Positions 23,601 through 31,653 of a stretch of 64,000 nt of DNA are shown in pieces. Position numbers and translations under genes: made by a program. The stretch lies in contig CAYNPO010000008.1 in the NCBI GenBank assembly GCA_964399165.1, forward strand, positions 62,001-126,000, given 5' to 3'. The notes under the pieces are model-generated. The model did no database searches. It had not been told where the DNA came from and saw only the letters and a list, made by a program, of their open reading frames with translations. The DNA comes from UBA6144 sp964399165 (lineage in GTDB: Bacteria > Bdellovibrionota > Bacteriovoracia > Bacteriovoracales > Bacteriovoracaceae). Position 1 is the first letter of the stretch; each line of letters opens with the position of its first letter.

Positions 23601-24641
23601 GCTGGCGTTGTCCACCACGAAGCGGTAGCGCACGTCGCCTTTGACCATGCGGTCGTAGGCCTCGTTGATGCGCTGGATGGGGATCACTTCCACGTCGGAG
23701 GTGATCCCGTGCTTGCCGCAGAAATCCAGCATTTCCTGGGTCTCCCGGATGCCGCCGATGAGGGAGCCAGCCAGGCGCTTGCGCCCGCGGATCAAGGGGC
23801 CCGCGTTCACCACTGGGGATTCAGGGGGCACACCCAGGAGGACCATGGTGCCGTCGCGCTTGAGCAGGTTCAGGTATTGGTTCCAGTCCAACGGGACTGA
23901 GACGGTGTTAATGATGAGGTCGAACTGCCCCGCCAGGCGTTCAAACACACTTCCGTCGGCGGTGGCATAGAAGTATTTGGCACCCAAGCGTGCGGCGTCG
24001 GCCTTCTTCCGGTCGGTTTGGCTCAAGACCGTGACTTCCGCGCCCAAGGCATGGGCGATCTTCACCGCCATGTGGCCAAGGCCGCCGAGGCCCACCACCG
24101 CGAGTTTTGTTCCTTTGCCGACTTTCCAGTGCATCAACGGCGAGTAGGTGGTGATGCCCGCGCACAGGAGCGGGGCGGCGCCGGCCAAATCCAAGTTCGG
24201 GGGGATGCGTAGGACGTAGTTTTCGTCCACGGTGATGCGCGAGGAATAGCCGCCGTAGGTGGGAGTCCCATCCCGCTCGGTGTTGTTATAGCTCCATATG
24301 ATCCCTTGGGTTTCGCAATACTGCTCAAGTCCTTCCTTGCAGGCGCCGCAGGTGCGGCAGGAATCCACAAAGCATCCCACTCCCACCAAATCACCGGTCT
24401 TGAAACGCGTGACGGAACTCCCCACCCGCGTAACCACGCCCACCATCTCGTGGCCGGGGACGACCGGATAGGTGGTGCCCTCCCACTCCCCACGAGCGGT
24501 GTGCACGTCGGAGTGGCAGACGCCGCAGTAACGAATCTCGATGGCCACGTCGTGGGCCCCTGTCTCGCGTCGGCGGATGGTGAAGGGGCCCAGGGGGGCG
24601 GTGGGAGAAAAGGCGGCGAAGGCGCGGGTCTCGGTTGACAT
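23583..24641 (-). CDS. Zinc-dependent NAD(P)H alcohol/aldehyde dehydrogenase, YahK/CAD type
   Basis: A 352-aa medium-chain dehydrogenase. The catalytic zinc site (CGVCHSD and the GHE motif in VVPGHEMVG), structural zinc Cys cluster (CRTCGACKEGLEQYC), Rossmann motif GLGGLGH and the YGGYSSRI segment match the cinnamyl-alcohol/YahK group, which reduces aldehydes with NADPH. AGGAG lies six bases before the ATG. The 3' end overlaps the convergent porin gene by 18 bases. Confidence 0.95.
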   Translation of the reverse strand: MSTETRAFAAFSPTAPLGPFTIRRRETGAHDVAIEIRYCGVCHSDVHTARGEWEGTTYPVVPGHEMVGVVTRVGSSVTRFKTGDLVGVGCFVDSCRTCGACKEGLEQYCETQGIIWSYNNTERDGTPTYGGYSSRITVDENYVLRIPPNLDLAGAAPLLCAGITTYSPLMHWKVGKGTKLAVVGLGGLGHMAVKIAHALGAEVTVLSQTDRKKADAARLGAKYFYATADGSVFERLAGQFDLIINTVSVPLDWNQYLNLLKRDGTMVLLGVPPESPVVNAGPLIRGRKRLAGSLIGGIRETQEMLDFCGKHGITSDVEVIPIQRINEAYDRMVKGDVRYRFVVDNASLNADL

Positions 24642-24678
24642 GGTGGACTCCTGGTTGGGCGCAGCTTACCATGAACGG

Positions 24679-25509
24679 ATGCGCTTGAACCCCGTGTCCA
24701 TGGGCCTCATCGCCATTTTGTTGTGGTCGAGTCTGGCCGTGCTCTCTTTCCGCCTCGCTCATGTGCCGCCCCTGTGGCTCACAGGCGTCTTGCTGCTCAT
24801 AGGGGGCCTGTGCGGCCTGCCCCGATTCCGTGAATGGCGCATCCCGTTGTCCACCCTCATGCTGGGGGTCTACGGTCTCTTCGGCTTCCACTTTTGTTTC
24901 TTTCTCGCTTTCCGACACGCCCAGGCCGTGGAGGCCAACCTCTTGATCGAACTCTGGCCCCTCATGATCGTGCTGGGCACGCCGTTGGTTTTTCCGGATA
25001 AGCGCCTCAACATCCACCACGGAGTGGCCGGCTTCATGGGATTCGCTGGAACCGTGCTGGTCGTGACCAAGGGCGAACTCCGCCTCCCGGAGGAGTTCTC
25101 CGTCGGGCACCTCTATGCGCTGGGCGCGGCCTTCATCTGGACCAGCTATTCGTTGTGGACCAAAAAAGTGGCCCCCTTCCCCACCAGCGCCGTGGGGCTG
25201 TTCTGCATGGTCTCGGGCGTGGTGTCCCTGGCCTGCCACGCCTGGCTGGAACCCGGCTACTCCCCCGTATCCGGAGATATGCCATTACTGTTGGTGCTCG
25301 GGCTCGGGCCCATGGGGATCGCTTTCTTCCTTTGGGACGCGGCCCTAAAACGAGGTGATCCCCGGGTGCTAGGTGCTTTGGCCTACCTCATCCCCTTGCT
25401 TTCCACTCTCTTCCTGATTTTGGCCGGCAACGGCGGATTCACTCCCCTGCTCGCCGCCGCCATGGTGCTGATCATCGGGGGTGCGGTCTGGGGTTCCGCC
25501 AAGGGCTGA
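24679..25509 (+). CDS. EamA/DMT-family transporter
   Basis: A 276-aa integral membrane protein with about ten transmembrane helices. GLIAILLWSSLAVLSFRLAHVPPLWLTGV at the start, EANLLIELWPLMIVLG and the closing half with ALGAAFIWTSYSLWTKK mark the EamA family, similar to YddG-like aromatic amino acid exporters. The substrate is unknown. It is divergent from the dehydrogenase with only 37 bases between, and has a weak ribosome site; ATG at 24700 is an alternative. Confidence 0.85.
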   Translation: MRLNPVSMGLIAILLWSSLAVLSFRLAHVPPLWLTGVLLLIGGLCGLPRFREWRIPLSTLMLGVYGLFGFHFCFFLAFRHAQAVEANLLIELWPLMIVLGTPLVFPDKRLNIHHGVAGFMGFAGTVLVVTKGELRLPEEFSVGHLYALGAAFIWTSYSLWTKKVAPFPTSAVGLFCMVSGVVSLACHAWLEPGYSPVSGDMPLLLVLGLGPMGIAFFLWDAALKRGDPRVLGALAYLIPLLSTLFLILAGNGGFTPLLAAAMVLIIGGAVWGSAKG

Positions 25510-25521
25510 GTTCCCGCCCCT

Positions 25522-25959
25522 TCACCACATCATTTTATGGCGCTTGCCGTGCTTCTCCATGCATGAAGCGGCTTTTTCCCGTTGCTCGGTAGAAAGGGAG
25601 TCGTGGAAGACTGCCAGCTTGGGGTAGACCTCGCGGTAGAAAGCTTCTTTTTTCCTCGCCATCATCGCCTCTTTCTTGGCCATCAGCGACTTCATTCGTG
25701 CCATATCCATTTTCGGGGCGCGGATCATGTCCTGGAACTCCTCGCGCATGGCCTTCTTGTCGGCCTTGCTCCCTCCCATCACCCTGTGCATGGCCTGGGT
25801 CACCTCTCGGAGTTTGGCCTCCTGGGAGGCGTCCAAGTCGAGCTCGTCGGAGATTCTCGATTCCACGTGCGCGAGCTTGCGCTCAGGGGAGCGGTGATGG
25901 TGCCCGCAGGCCGTGAGAGTGGTAGTGATAAGCGTGGCCATCAAGAATTTCATCCGCAT
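25522..25959 (-). CDS. Spy/CpxP-like lipoprotein
   Basis: A 145-aa protein with lipoprotein signal (MRMKFLMATLITTTLTAC) followed by a His run (GHHH). The mature part is charged and helical, very rich in Met and Lys, with LSTEQREKAASC (LTxxQ-type motif) at the C terminus and DLDASQEAKL near the N terminus. It matches Spy/CpxP architecture. The abundant Met and His suggest metal contact, perhaps copper. AGGAGG lies five bases before the ATG. It is the second such protein within 4 kb and could be a target of the same ECF system. Confidence 0.75.
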   Translation of the reverse strand: MRMKFLMATLITTTLTACGHHHRSPERKLAHVESRISDELDLDASQEAKLREVTQAMHRVMGGSKADKKAMREEFQDMIRAPKMDMARMKSLMAKKEAMMARKKEAFYREVYPKLAVFHDSLSTEQREKAASCMEKHGKRHKMMW

Positions 25960-26131
25960 GGGTTCCTCCTGGGTTCAAACTTTTCCACCAGAGCTTATGC
26001 TGTTCCCCTGGCCCCATCCTTCCCCACCAGTGCAACAGGGTCCGATTCCGGTTGGACATAGGCGGGGCGGCCCACGTGTTCCAGTGCGTTCAGTGCACTG
26101 TTGGGGGAAAATAGGAATCGGAGGTGCGCGC

Positions 26132-26365
26132 ATGAAAGCGTTTTGGTTGAATTTGCTGCTGGTCCTTCCCGCCGCCGCCACCGTGGGACTTCCCGACAAG
26201 AACAAACACACGGCCCCCGTGGAGGGCGACTCCGGCACCTCCAGCAGTGCCGGATATCACAATCCACAGGAAGAGCAAGCGCCCGACATCGATTTCGACA
26301 CGACGGGCGTGGTGCCCGCGGAGGAAGAGACGCGCAAGAAGGCGAAGCGCGGACGCGACCGCTAG
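26132..26365 (+). CDS. Small secreted hypothetical protein
   Basis: A 77-aa protein with a hydrophobic start (MKAFWLNLLLVLPAAATVG) and a hydrophilic acidic middle (DSGTSSSAGYHNPQEEQAPDIDFD) ending in a basic tail (RKKAKRGRDR). GGAGG lies seven bases before the ATG. It is probably exported. The end overlaps egtD by four bases tail to tail. No family is recognised. Confidence 0.65.
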   Translation: MKAFWLNLLLVLPAAATVGLPDKNKHTAPVEGDSGTSSSAGYHNPQEEQAPDIDFDTTGVVPAEEETRKKAKRGRDR

Positions 26366-27303
26366 TGGCGGGTGAAGGGTACTTCCAAGGCCGCCAAGGA
26401 ATACCAACCACGCCGGTCGTACCACTGCCGTCCCAGGCTCAGCCCTGCCTCCTCGGCCAGCGACTGGATGCGGGCCTGGTCGAATTTGTGGGAGAACTCG
26501 GTGCGGATCAGATCACCTGCCCTGAAATGGAATTTCTGCCCGCCCACCATCACGCTCTGGCGCCGCTTGGAGCGCAAGTGGCTCACCATGGATTTGCGGC
26601 GGGGATCCCACCGTTCCACGTGCTCGAACCCGTCCAGATCAAAATCGGCCTCGGCTTCACGGTTAAGCCGCCGGAGCAGGTTCAAATTGAACGCGCGGGT
26701 GAGCCCGCTACCGTCATTGTAGGCCCGCTCCATCACCCGCGGATCCTTAACCAGGTCGAATCCCACGAGCCACAGATCACCTGGGTTGAGCCGGCGGCTG
26801 AGACCCTTGAGAAAAGCTGCCGCTTCCCCAGGAAGCATGTTTCCGATGCTCGAACCCAAAAACAGCACCACGTTCTGGCGCCCGTCCCTCGGCAGGTGGT
26901 CCAGTCCGCGCTCGAAGTCGGTAACGCGGCAATGGGCCTCCAAGCGCGGCCATCGGGCGTTAATGCGGTGGAAGAGCCGCGAAAGGGCACCCGCGGAGAT
27001 GTCGAAGGCGTGGTAGGCAAGCGCCCGCTTCAGGGGCATGATCCCCTCGAGCAGGTCGACCGTCTTGCTGCCATCCCCGGCACCAAGTTCGATGAGGTTT
27101 ACCTCGTCAAGGGTCAGCCGCCCGATCTCAGGGGCCCGCTGGCGCAGAATTTCCCGTTCCGCTCCCGTCAGATAGTATTCCTCCAGGTGGGTGATGTCTT
27201 CGAAGATCCGGGAGCCCTCGTCGTCGTAGAAGTACTTCGAAGGGATGTGCCGGGTTCTTCCCCCCAACCCCTTGAGCACGTCCCGTACCAGTTCATGGTT
27301 CAT
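26362..27303 (-). CDS. egtD: L-histidine N-alpha-methyltransferase EgtD
   Basis: A 313-aa SAM-dependent methyltransferase. SKYFYDDEGSRIFEDITHLEEYYLT at the N terminus, the SAM motif LIELGAGDGSKT, and VVLFLGSSIGNM are diagnostic of EgtD. It trimethylates histidine to hercynine, the first step of ergothioneine synthesis. Its start overlaps the egtB stop as ATGA with GGGGGAGG upstream, so the pair is coupled. It has the usual length. Confidence 0.95.
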   Translation of the reverse strand: MNHELVRDVLKGLGGRTRHIPSKYFYDDEGSRIFEDITHLEEYYLTGAEREILRQRAPEIGRLTLDEVNLIELGAGDGSKTVDLLEGIMPLKRALAYHAFDISAGALSRLFHRINARWPRLEAHCRVTDFERGLDHLPRDGRQNVVLFLGSSIGNMLPGEAAAFLKGLSRRLNPGDLWLVGFDLVKDPRVMERAYNDGSGLTRAFNLNLLRRLNREAEADFDLDGFEHVERWDPRRKSMVSHLRSKRRQSVMVGGQKFHFRAGDLIRTEFSHKFDQARIQSLAEEAGLSLGRQWYDRRGWYSLAALEVPFTRH

Positions 27304-28457
27304 GTGGCCTCCCCCGCCAGGCGCACGCCGGTGAAGGGCCAGCGCTTGTCCGGATAAAAATAATTGCGGTAGGTGGTGCGGTAGTGCCCCGCCGGCGTGG
27401 CGAAGGAGCCACCCCTCAACACCTTCTGGTTCGCCATGAACTTGGCGTTGTACTCACCCAATGGCCCTTTCCCCCGCACGTGTCCCGGGTAAGGGGCATA
27501 GTCACTGGAAGTCCACTGCCAGAGCGGACCGCAGGTGGCGTCGCCGGCGACGTGGGCGGCGTGTTCCCACTCGAACTCGGTGGGAAGGCGTTTACCGCGG
27601 AAGCGCGCGTAGGCGGCGGCTTCATAGTAGCTCAGGTGGGCGACGGGGGCATGCGGGTCGAGCGGCACCTCCCCGTGAAGGGTGTACTCTGTCCACCCGC
27701 CGGCGCCTTTACTCCAATAGAGCGGATGCTCCAGCCTTTCCCTGCGCACGAAGGCCCATCCGTCGGAGAGCCAGTATTCGGGCTCGCGGTAGCCGCCGGC
27801 CTCCACGAACTCGCGGTACTCGCCGTTGGTTTCCAGCCTGGTCTTGAGCATGTAGGGTGCCAGGTACACCCGATGCCGGGGTGATTCGTTGTCATAGGCG
27901 AAAGCGGAGGTGCCGTGGCCCACCTCCACCAAGCCGCCTTCGAAGCGCCTCTCATCTCCCGGCGCCGGGGCGGGGGTGGCGGGAGTGCCCGCCAAGTAGC
28001 GCAGCCCCTGGCGTTGGCGGAAAAAATTCAGCTTGATGTCCATGAGCAGGAGTTCCTGGTGCTGCTGTTCGTGGTGCAGGCCCAGCTCCACCATGGCCAA
28101 TTCGGACGGCGTCGGTTGTTCGCGGAAGAATACCTCCATGCCCCGGTCCACGTGGTGGCGCCAAGCACGGACGCGGTCCACCGTGGGCCGCGAGAGTTTG
28201 CCCCGTTCGCCTTGTGGCCAAAACGCGCCGAGGCTCTCGTAGTAGGAATTGAACAGGCGCTCAAAAACCTCGTCGAAAGGTGCAACCCCCCGGGGGACCA
28301 GCACCAACTTCTCGAAGAACCACGTGGTATGGCCCAAGTGCCATTTAGGTGGCGACACGTCTGGGTCTACCTGGACGACCATGTCCTCGGTCTCGAGACC
28401 CGCCACCAGAGCTTCCGTGTGGGCCCGCACTTTTCGATAGTGTTGGGACAGTTCCAT
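27300..28457 (-). CDS. egtB: Ergothioneine biosynthesis sulfoxide synthase EgtB
   Basis: A 385-aa iron enzyme with an N-terminal DinB-like domain (KWHLGHTTWFFE and the iron-ligand run LHHEQQHQELLL) and a C-terminal formylglycine-generating-enzyme-like domain (LPTEFEWEHAA, VLRGGSFATP, YRNYFYPDKRWPFTGVRLA). It joins a thiol donor to hercynine with oxygen. Without the egtC and egtA genes nearby, the lyase step must be encoded elsewhere. An AAAGGAG run directly abuts the ATG, which is too close for a normal Shine-Dalgarno spacing, yet the N terminus matches the family start. Confidence 0.95.
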   Translation of the reverse strand: MELSQHYRKVRAHTEALVAGLETEDMVVQVDPDVSPPKWHLGHTTWFFEKLVLVPRGVAPFDEVFERLFNSYYESLGAFWPQGERGKLSRPTVDRVRAWRHHVDRGMEVFFREQPTPSELAMVELGLHHEQQHQELLLMDIKLNFFRQRQGLRYLAGTPATPAPAPGDERRFEGGLVEVGHGTSAFAYDNESPRHRVYLAPYMLKTRLETNGEYREFVEAGGYREPEYWLSDGWAFVRRERLEHPLYWSKGAGGWTEYTLHGEVPLDPHAPVAHLSYYEAAAYARFRGKRLPTEFEWEHAAHVAGDATCGPLWQWTSSDYAPYPGHVRGKGPLGEYNAKFMANQKVLRGGSFATPAGHYRTTYRNYFYPDKRWPFTGVRLAGEAT

Positions 28458-28573
28458 CTCCTTTAGGAAATACCGGTGTCACACTGTTGCCAATAAACGG
28501 CCGTGGGGCGCAAGGGTTGTCGAAGTTCGGGAAGAGTCCGCAGCGCTATGATCACTGGAAGGAGGGCCTTTTT

Positions 28574-28843
28574 ATGTCAGAAGCCAGCCTATTTGAGACG
28601 GTCATCACCATCTTAGGGCTTTCTCTGTGGGTGCTCTTTCCCGCCGGTCTCTTCCTTTCCGTCGCTCATGTGGACAAGAATACCTCCCAGGTCATCAGCC
28701 TTCAGAACTTGCGTCACAACGCTCCCTTGACCCGGGCCCAACAGCGGGCTGTGCGCAGGGCCCAGCGGCCTCCGCTCACACTGGGACAAGTGCTGCTGTA
28801 CTTGAAGTGGCGCCTCTCCAATCGGTTCCGACACCATCATTGA
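28574..28843 (+). CDS. Small membrane protein of unknown function
   Basis: An 89-aa protein with one strong transmembrane helix (residues 8-28, TVITILGLSLWVLFPAGLFL) and a basic cytoplasmic tail (AQQRAVRRAQRPP, RFRHHH). AAGGAGGG lies seven bases before the ATG. A tiny lipoprotein gene begins 11 bases after its stop. No family is recognised. Confidence 0.65.
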   Translation: MSEASLFETVITILGLSLWVLFPAGLFLSVAHVDKNTSQVISLQNLRHNAPLTRAQQRAVRRAQRPPLTLGQVLLYLKWRLSNRFRHHH

Positions 28844-28854
28844 AGGGAGGCCCT

Positions 28855-28971
28855 ATGGGAAAATGGTTGGCCTTGGCGGTGCTGCTCGGATGCGACGGGG
28901 AGAAGAAAACCCCCACGCCCCCCGAGCCTGAAGTCCGCGAGGCGAGGGAAGTGCCGACAGCGCTTGAGTGA
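28855..28971 (+). CDS. Tiny lipoprotein (38 aa)
   Basis: MGKWLALAVLLGC is a compact lipoprotein signal with lipobox VLLGC, leaving a 26-residue mature peptide (CDGEKKTPTPPEPEVRE...) rich in Pro and Glu. GGGAGG lies four bases before the ATG. It follows the small membrane protein gene closely, so both are probably co-transcribed. Entericidin-like small lipoproteins are comparable in size, but similarity beyond that is not claimed. Confidence 0.6.
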   Translation: MGKWLALAVLLGCDGEKKTPTPPEPEVREAREVPTALE

Positions 28972-28999
28972 CGCGTAGCTCCCGCGCTACCGTGGTGGG

Positions 29000-30301
29000 A
29001 TGAACAAAACCTCCACGTCCTCTATTTGGTCCGTTATCGGAGCTTCCAGCGCCGGCACCCTCATCGAGTGGTACGACTTCTACATCTTCGGAAGCCTCGC
29101 CACCATCATCTCCACCCATTTCTTCCCGCAGGGTAACGAGACAGTGGCGCTGCTCTCCACCCTGGCAACTTTCGCCACCGGCTTCATCGTGCGGCCCTTC
29201 GGCGCCTTGGTCTTCGGCCGCATGGGTGACATGGTGGGGCGCAAGCACGCCTTCATGGTGACGCTGCTGCTAATGGGGGCGAGCACCATGGCCATCGGAC
29301 TTCTGCCTTCGTATGAGACCATCGGGATTTTAGCGCCCATCGGACTGCTCTTGCTCCGCCTCATCCAGGGCCTCGCCCTGGGGGGTGAGTATGGCGGAGC
29401 CGCCACCTACGTGGCCGAGCACGCCCCTCCCGAGCGTCGCGGATTTTACACCAGCTTCATCCAGACCACCGCCACTCTCGGCCTTTTCGTTTCCTTGGGC
29501 GTGATCCTCGGCACGCGTCTCACCTTGGGCGAGGAAACATTCGCGGCGTGGGGCTGGCGCCTCCCCTTCTTGCTCTCGGTTTTCCTGGTATTTTTCTCCT
29601 GGTACATCCGCCGGAGCATGTCCGAGTCGCCGCTGTTCGTGAAGGCCAAGGCCAGCGGGAAAATCAGCGCAAATCCCCTCAAGGAAAGCTTTCTGAACCC
29701 GGAGAATCGCCGCATGGTGGTGCTCGCACTCTTCGGGGCCACCGCCGGCCAAGGGGTGGTGTGGTACACGGGTCAGTTCTACGCGCTTTACTACCTGCAG
29801 ACGGTGATGAAGCTGGATTTCGTGCTCGCCAATAAGATCATCGCGGTGGCGCTCATCGTGGGCACGCCGTTCTTCATCGTGTTCGGGGCCCTGAGCGACC
29901 GGTTAGGACGCAAGAAAATCATGCTCGCGGGGATGCTCATCGCGGCTCTGAGCTATATTCCCATTTACAAGGCCATGGTGGCCAATGCCGACAGTCCCAC
30001 CATGCTCACGTTCCTCGTTTTCATCCAAGTCTTGTTCGTGACCATGGTTTACGGCCCCATCGCGGCCTTCCTGGTAGAACTTTTCCCCACCCACATCCGC
30101 TATACCTCCATGTCCCTGCCCTATCACGTGGGCAATGGAGTCTTCGGGGGGCTGGTGCCCTTCATCGGCACGGCGGTGGTCGCCCAGACGGGCAACATCT
30201 ACGCCGGTCTCTACTATCCCATCGGAGTTGCGCTGCTAACCGTGGTCATCGGCGGACTATGGATCAAGGAAGACCGCTCGCACCGGGTGTGGGCGGCTTG
30301 A
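29000..30301 (+). CDS. MFS transporter, metabolite:H+ symporter (MHS/ProP-like)
   Basis: A 433-aa protein with twelve transmembrane segments. The start GASSAGTLIEWYDFYIFGSLATII, the loop GRMGDMVGRKHAFM and RLIQGLALGGEYGGAATYVAEHAPPERRGFYTS are signatures of the MHS subfamily that includes ProP, KgtP and ShiA. The substrate (osmolyte, dicarboxylate or shikimate-like) cannot be told. A bidirectional terminator separates it from the convergent BON-domain gene. Confidence 0.92.
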   Translation: MNKTSTSSIWSVIGASSAGTLIEWYDFYIFGSLATIISTHFFPQGNETVALLSTLATFATGFIVRPFGALVFGRMGDMVGRKHAFMVTLLLMGASTMAIGLLPSYETIGILAPIGLLLLRLIQGLALGGEYGGAATYVAEHAPPERRGFYTSFIQTTATLGLFVSLGVILGTRLTLGEETFAAWGWRLPFLLSVFLVFFSWYIRRSMSESPLFVKAKASGKISANPLKESFLNPENRRMVVLALFGATAGQGVVWYTGQFYALYYLQTVMKLDFVLANKIIAVALIVGTPFFIVFGALSDRLGRKKIMLAGMLIAALSYIPIYKAMVANADSPTMLTFLVFIQVLFVTMVYGPIAAFLVELFPTHIRYTSMSLPYHVGNGVFGGLVPFIGTAVVAQTGNIYAGLYYPIGVALLTVVIGGLWIKEDRSHRVWAA

Positions 30302-30305
30302 AAGA

Positions 30306-30332
30306 AAGGGGGCCGCTTTTGGCGGCCCCCTT
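30306..30332. terminator. Bidirectional terminator hairpin
   Basis: An 11-bp stem (AAGGGGGCCGC/GCGGCCCCCTT) with a 5-base loop lies between the convergent MFS and BON-domain genes. T runs are short on both strands. Confidence 0.7.
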
Positions 30333-30338
30333 GAGAGT

Positions 30339-31469
30339 TCAGTGCTTGGACGCTGTCTTGCCGGCGGTGCCGGCGGCCGACTGTGAGTTCCCAGCCAGGC
30401 TCAGGTTGGCGGTAGAAGAGCGGGAAGAAACGGTGAGCTCGTTTCTCACGTCTTTCACACCTGAGCAGGCCTCCACGCATTCCTCGGCCCGGCGCTTGGT
30501 GCGGCGGTCCTCCACGGTGCCCTTGAGGGTCACGGTTTGCCCCTTCACCTCGACCTCGATCTCGCTGGCGTCGACCCGGGGGTCACGCTCCAGGGCCTCG
30601 CACACCTCTTCCTTGATGCGCTCGTCGGAGCGGGCCCACCCCTTGGGGCCTTTGCCTTGGAAGCCGGTGGACTCGGGGCCGGAGAGGCCTTGGTTGAAGC
30701 CGCGGCCCTCGCCTTGGCCCCACACGTAGTCGTGGCTGCCCATGCCGGAGTTGCGGCCGTAGCCAGCGCCGGCTCCCATGTTGCCCCAGTTCCCGCTCAT
30801 GCCCCGGTCAAAGCGTTCGCGGCCGTCCCGGGCGGAGCTGTAGTCGCGGTTGAGGGCGTAGTCGTGGTCCATGCCCAGGCTGCCCTCGCCGATGCCTTGG
30901 CCTTGGCCCATGCCGTAATCCCTGCCCATGCCCGAGTCGCGGCCCATCCCATAGTCACGGCCGAAAGAGCCGCCGGAAGAGCCGGTGCTGTAGGATGAGG
31001 TGCGGCCCCGCCCGTAGTTGGAAGCCTCGGTGGCGTGGCCCCGGTCGCCGGAGTAGGCACGGTTCATGCCGTAATCACGCTCGGAGCGCCAGTCGCGCCG
31101 GAAGCCTGAGTCGCGGTCCATGTCGTTCTCGTGGGAGTAGGCGCGGTTCATGCCGTAGTCGCGCTCGGAGCGCCAGTCGCGGTCACGGCCGCTTAGGTCA
31201 TGCCCGGGGCCGGAGTCGCGTCCAATGTAATCGCTGTCAGGGTAGTAGGAAGACGAGCCGGAGCGGGAGAAGTCCCGGTCGCGGCGGGAGCGCTCGAAGG
31301 TGGAGTCGAAGTCCCGGTCGGAGCGGTAGGGCCGGTCCATGTCGCCGTAGCGGCTGGCGGTGGAGTATTCGCTGGAATAGCGCTCACGCCCGCCGCGGAA
31401 GCCGCGGTCGCGATCGCGGTCCCGGTCGAAAGAGGAAGAACGCTCGTTACGGTCGTAGTCATAAGCCAT
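30339..31469 (-). CDS. Asp/Arg/Gly/Ser-rich repeat protein with C-terminal BON domain
   Basis: A 376-aa protein. The first 270 residues are low-complexity, made of short repeats rich in D, R, Y, S, G and M (DRDRDRD, RDYGMNRAYS, GRDYGMGRDSGMG). Two copies of a RDWRSERDYGMNRAYS unit correspond to 47-base direct repeats at 31051-31097 and 31135-31181. The C-terminal 90 residues form a BON domain (IKEEVCEALERDPRVDASEIEV, VTLKGTVEDRRTKRRAEE), a lipid-binding fold found in OsmY and similar proteins. There is no signal peptide. AAAGGAGG five bases before ATG 31469 decides the start. Proteins of this 'SWFGD-like rich region plus BON' plan are known; function is unclear. Confidence 0.85.
   Translation of the reverse strand: MAYDYDRNERSSSFDRDRDRDRGFRGGRERYSSEYSTASRYGDMDRPYRSDRDFDSTFERSRRDRDFSRSGSSSYYPDSDYIGRDSGPGHDLSGRDRDWRSERDYGMNRAYSHENDMDRDSGFRRDWRSERDYGMNRAYSGDRGHATEASNYGRGRTSSYSTGSSGGSFGRDYGMGRDSGMGRDYGMGQGQGIGEGSLGMDHDYALNRDYSSARDGRERFDRGMSGNWGNMGAGAGYGRNSGMGSHDYVWGQGEGRGFNQGLSGPESTGFQGKGPKGWARSDERIKEEVCEALERDPRVDASEIEVEVKGQTVTLKGTVEDRRTKRRAEECVEACSGVKDVRNELTVSSRSSTANLSLAGNSQSAAGTAGKTASKH
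31051..31181. repeat. Two 47-base direct repeats inside the BON-protein gene
   Basis: The copies at 31051-31097 and 31135-31181 differ at only a few bases and encode the repeated RDWRSERDYGMNRAYS unit. They indicate a recent internal duplication. Confidence 0.75.
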
Positions 31470-31653
31470 GATGGCCTCCTTTGATGATCCTTTTATAAGG
31501 GCCGCGCAAGCCGAGGGGAAAAGGCATCGGCCAGGCAAGGCTGAAAGCCGTCTTAGGCCAAGATTTATCCGGCCTTGGCACCAGGTTCCGTTGAGCATGC
31601 AATTTTCACCCCACCACCTGGACAGGGCCTGGACACTCCTCTATGGGGAATGG

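Noticed and set aside
30800..31460. Repeat region that might be a CRISPR or tandem repeat array
   Set aside because: Repeats are coding, of uneven length and encode the DR-rich BON protein; there are no regular spacers.
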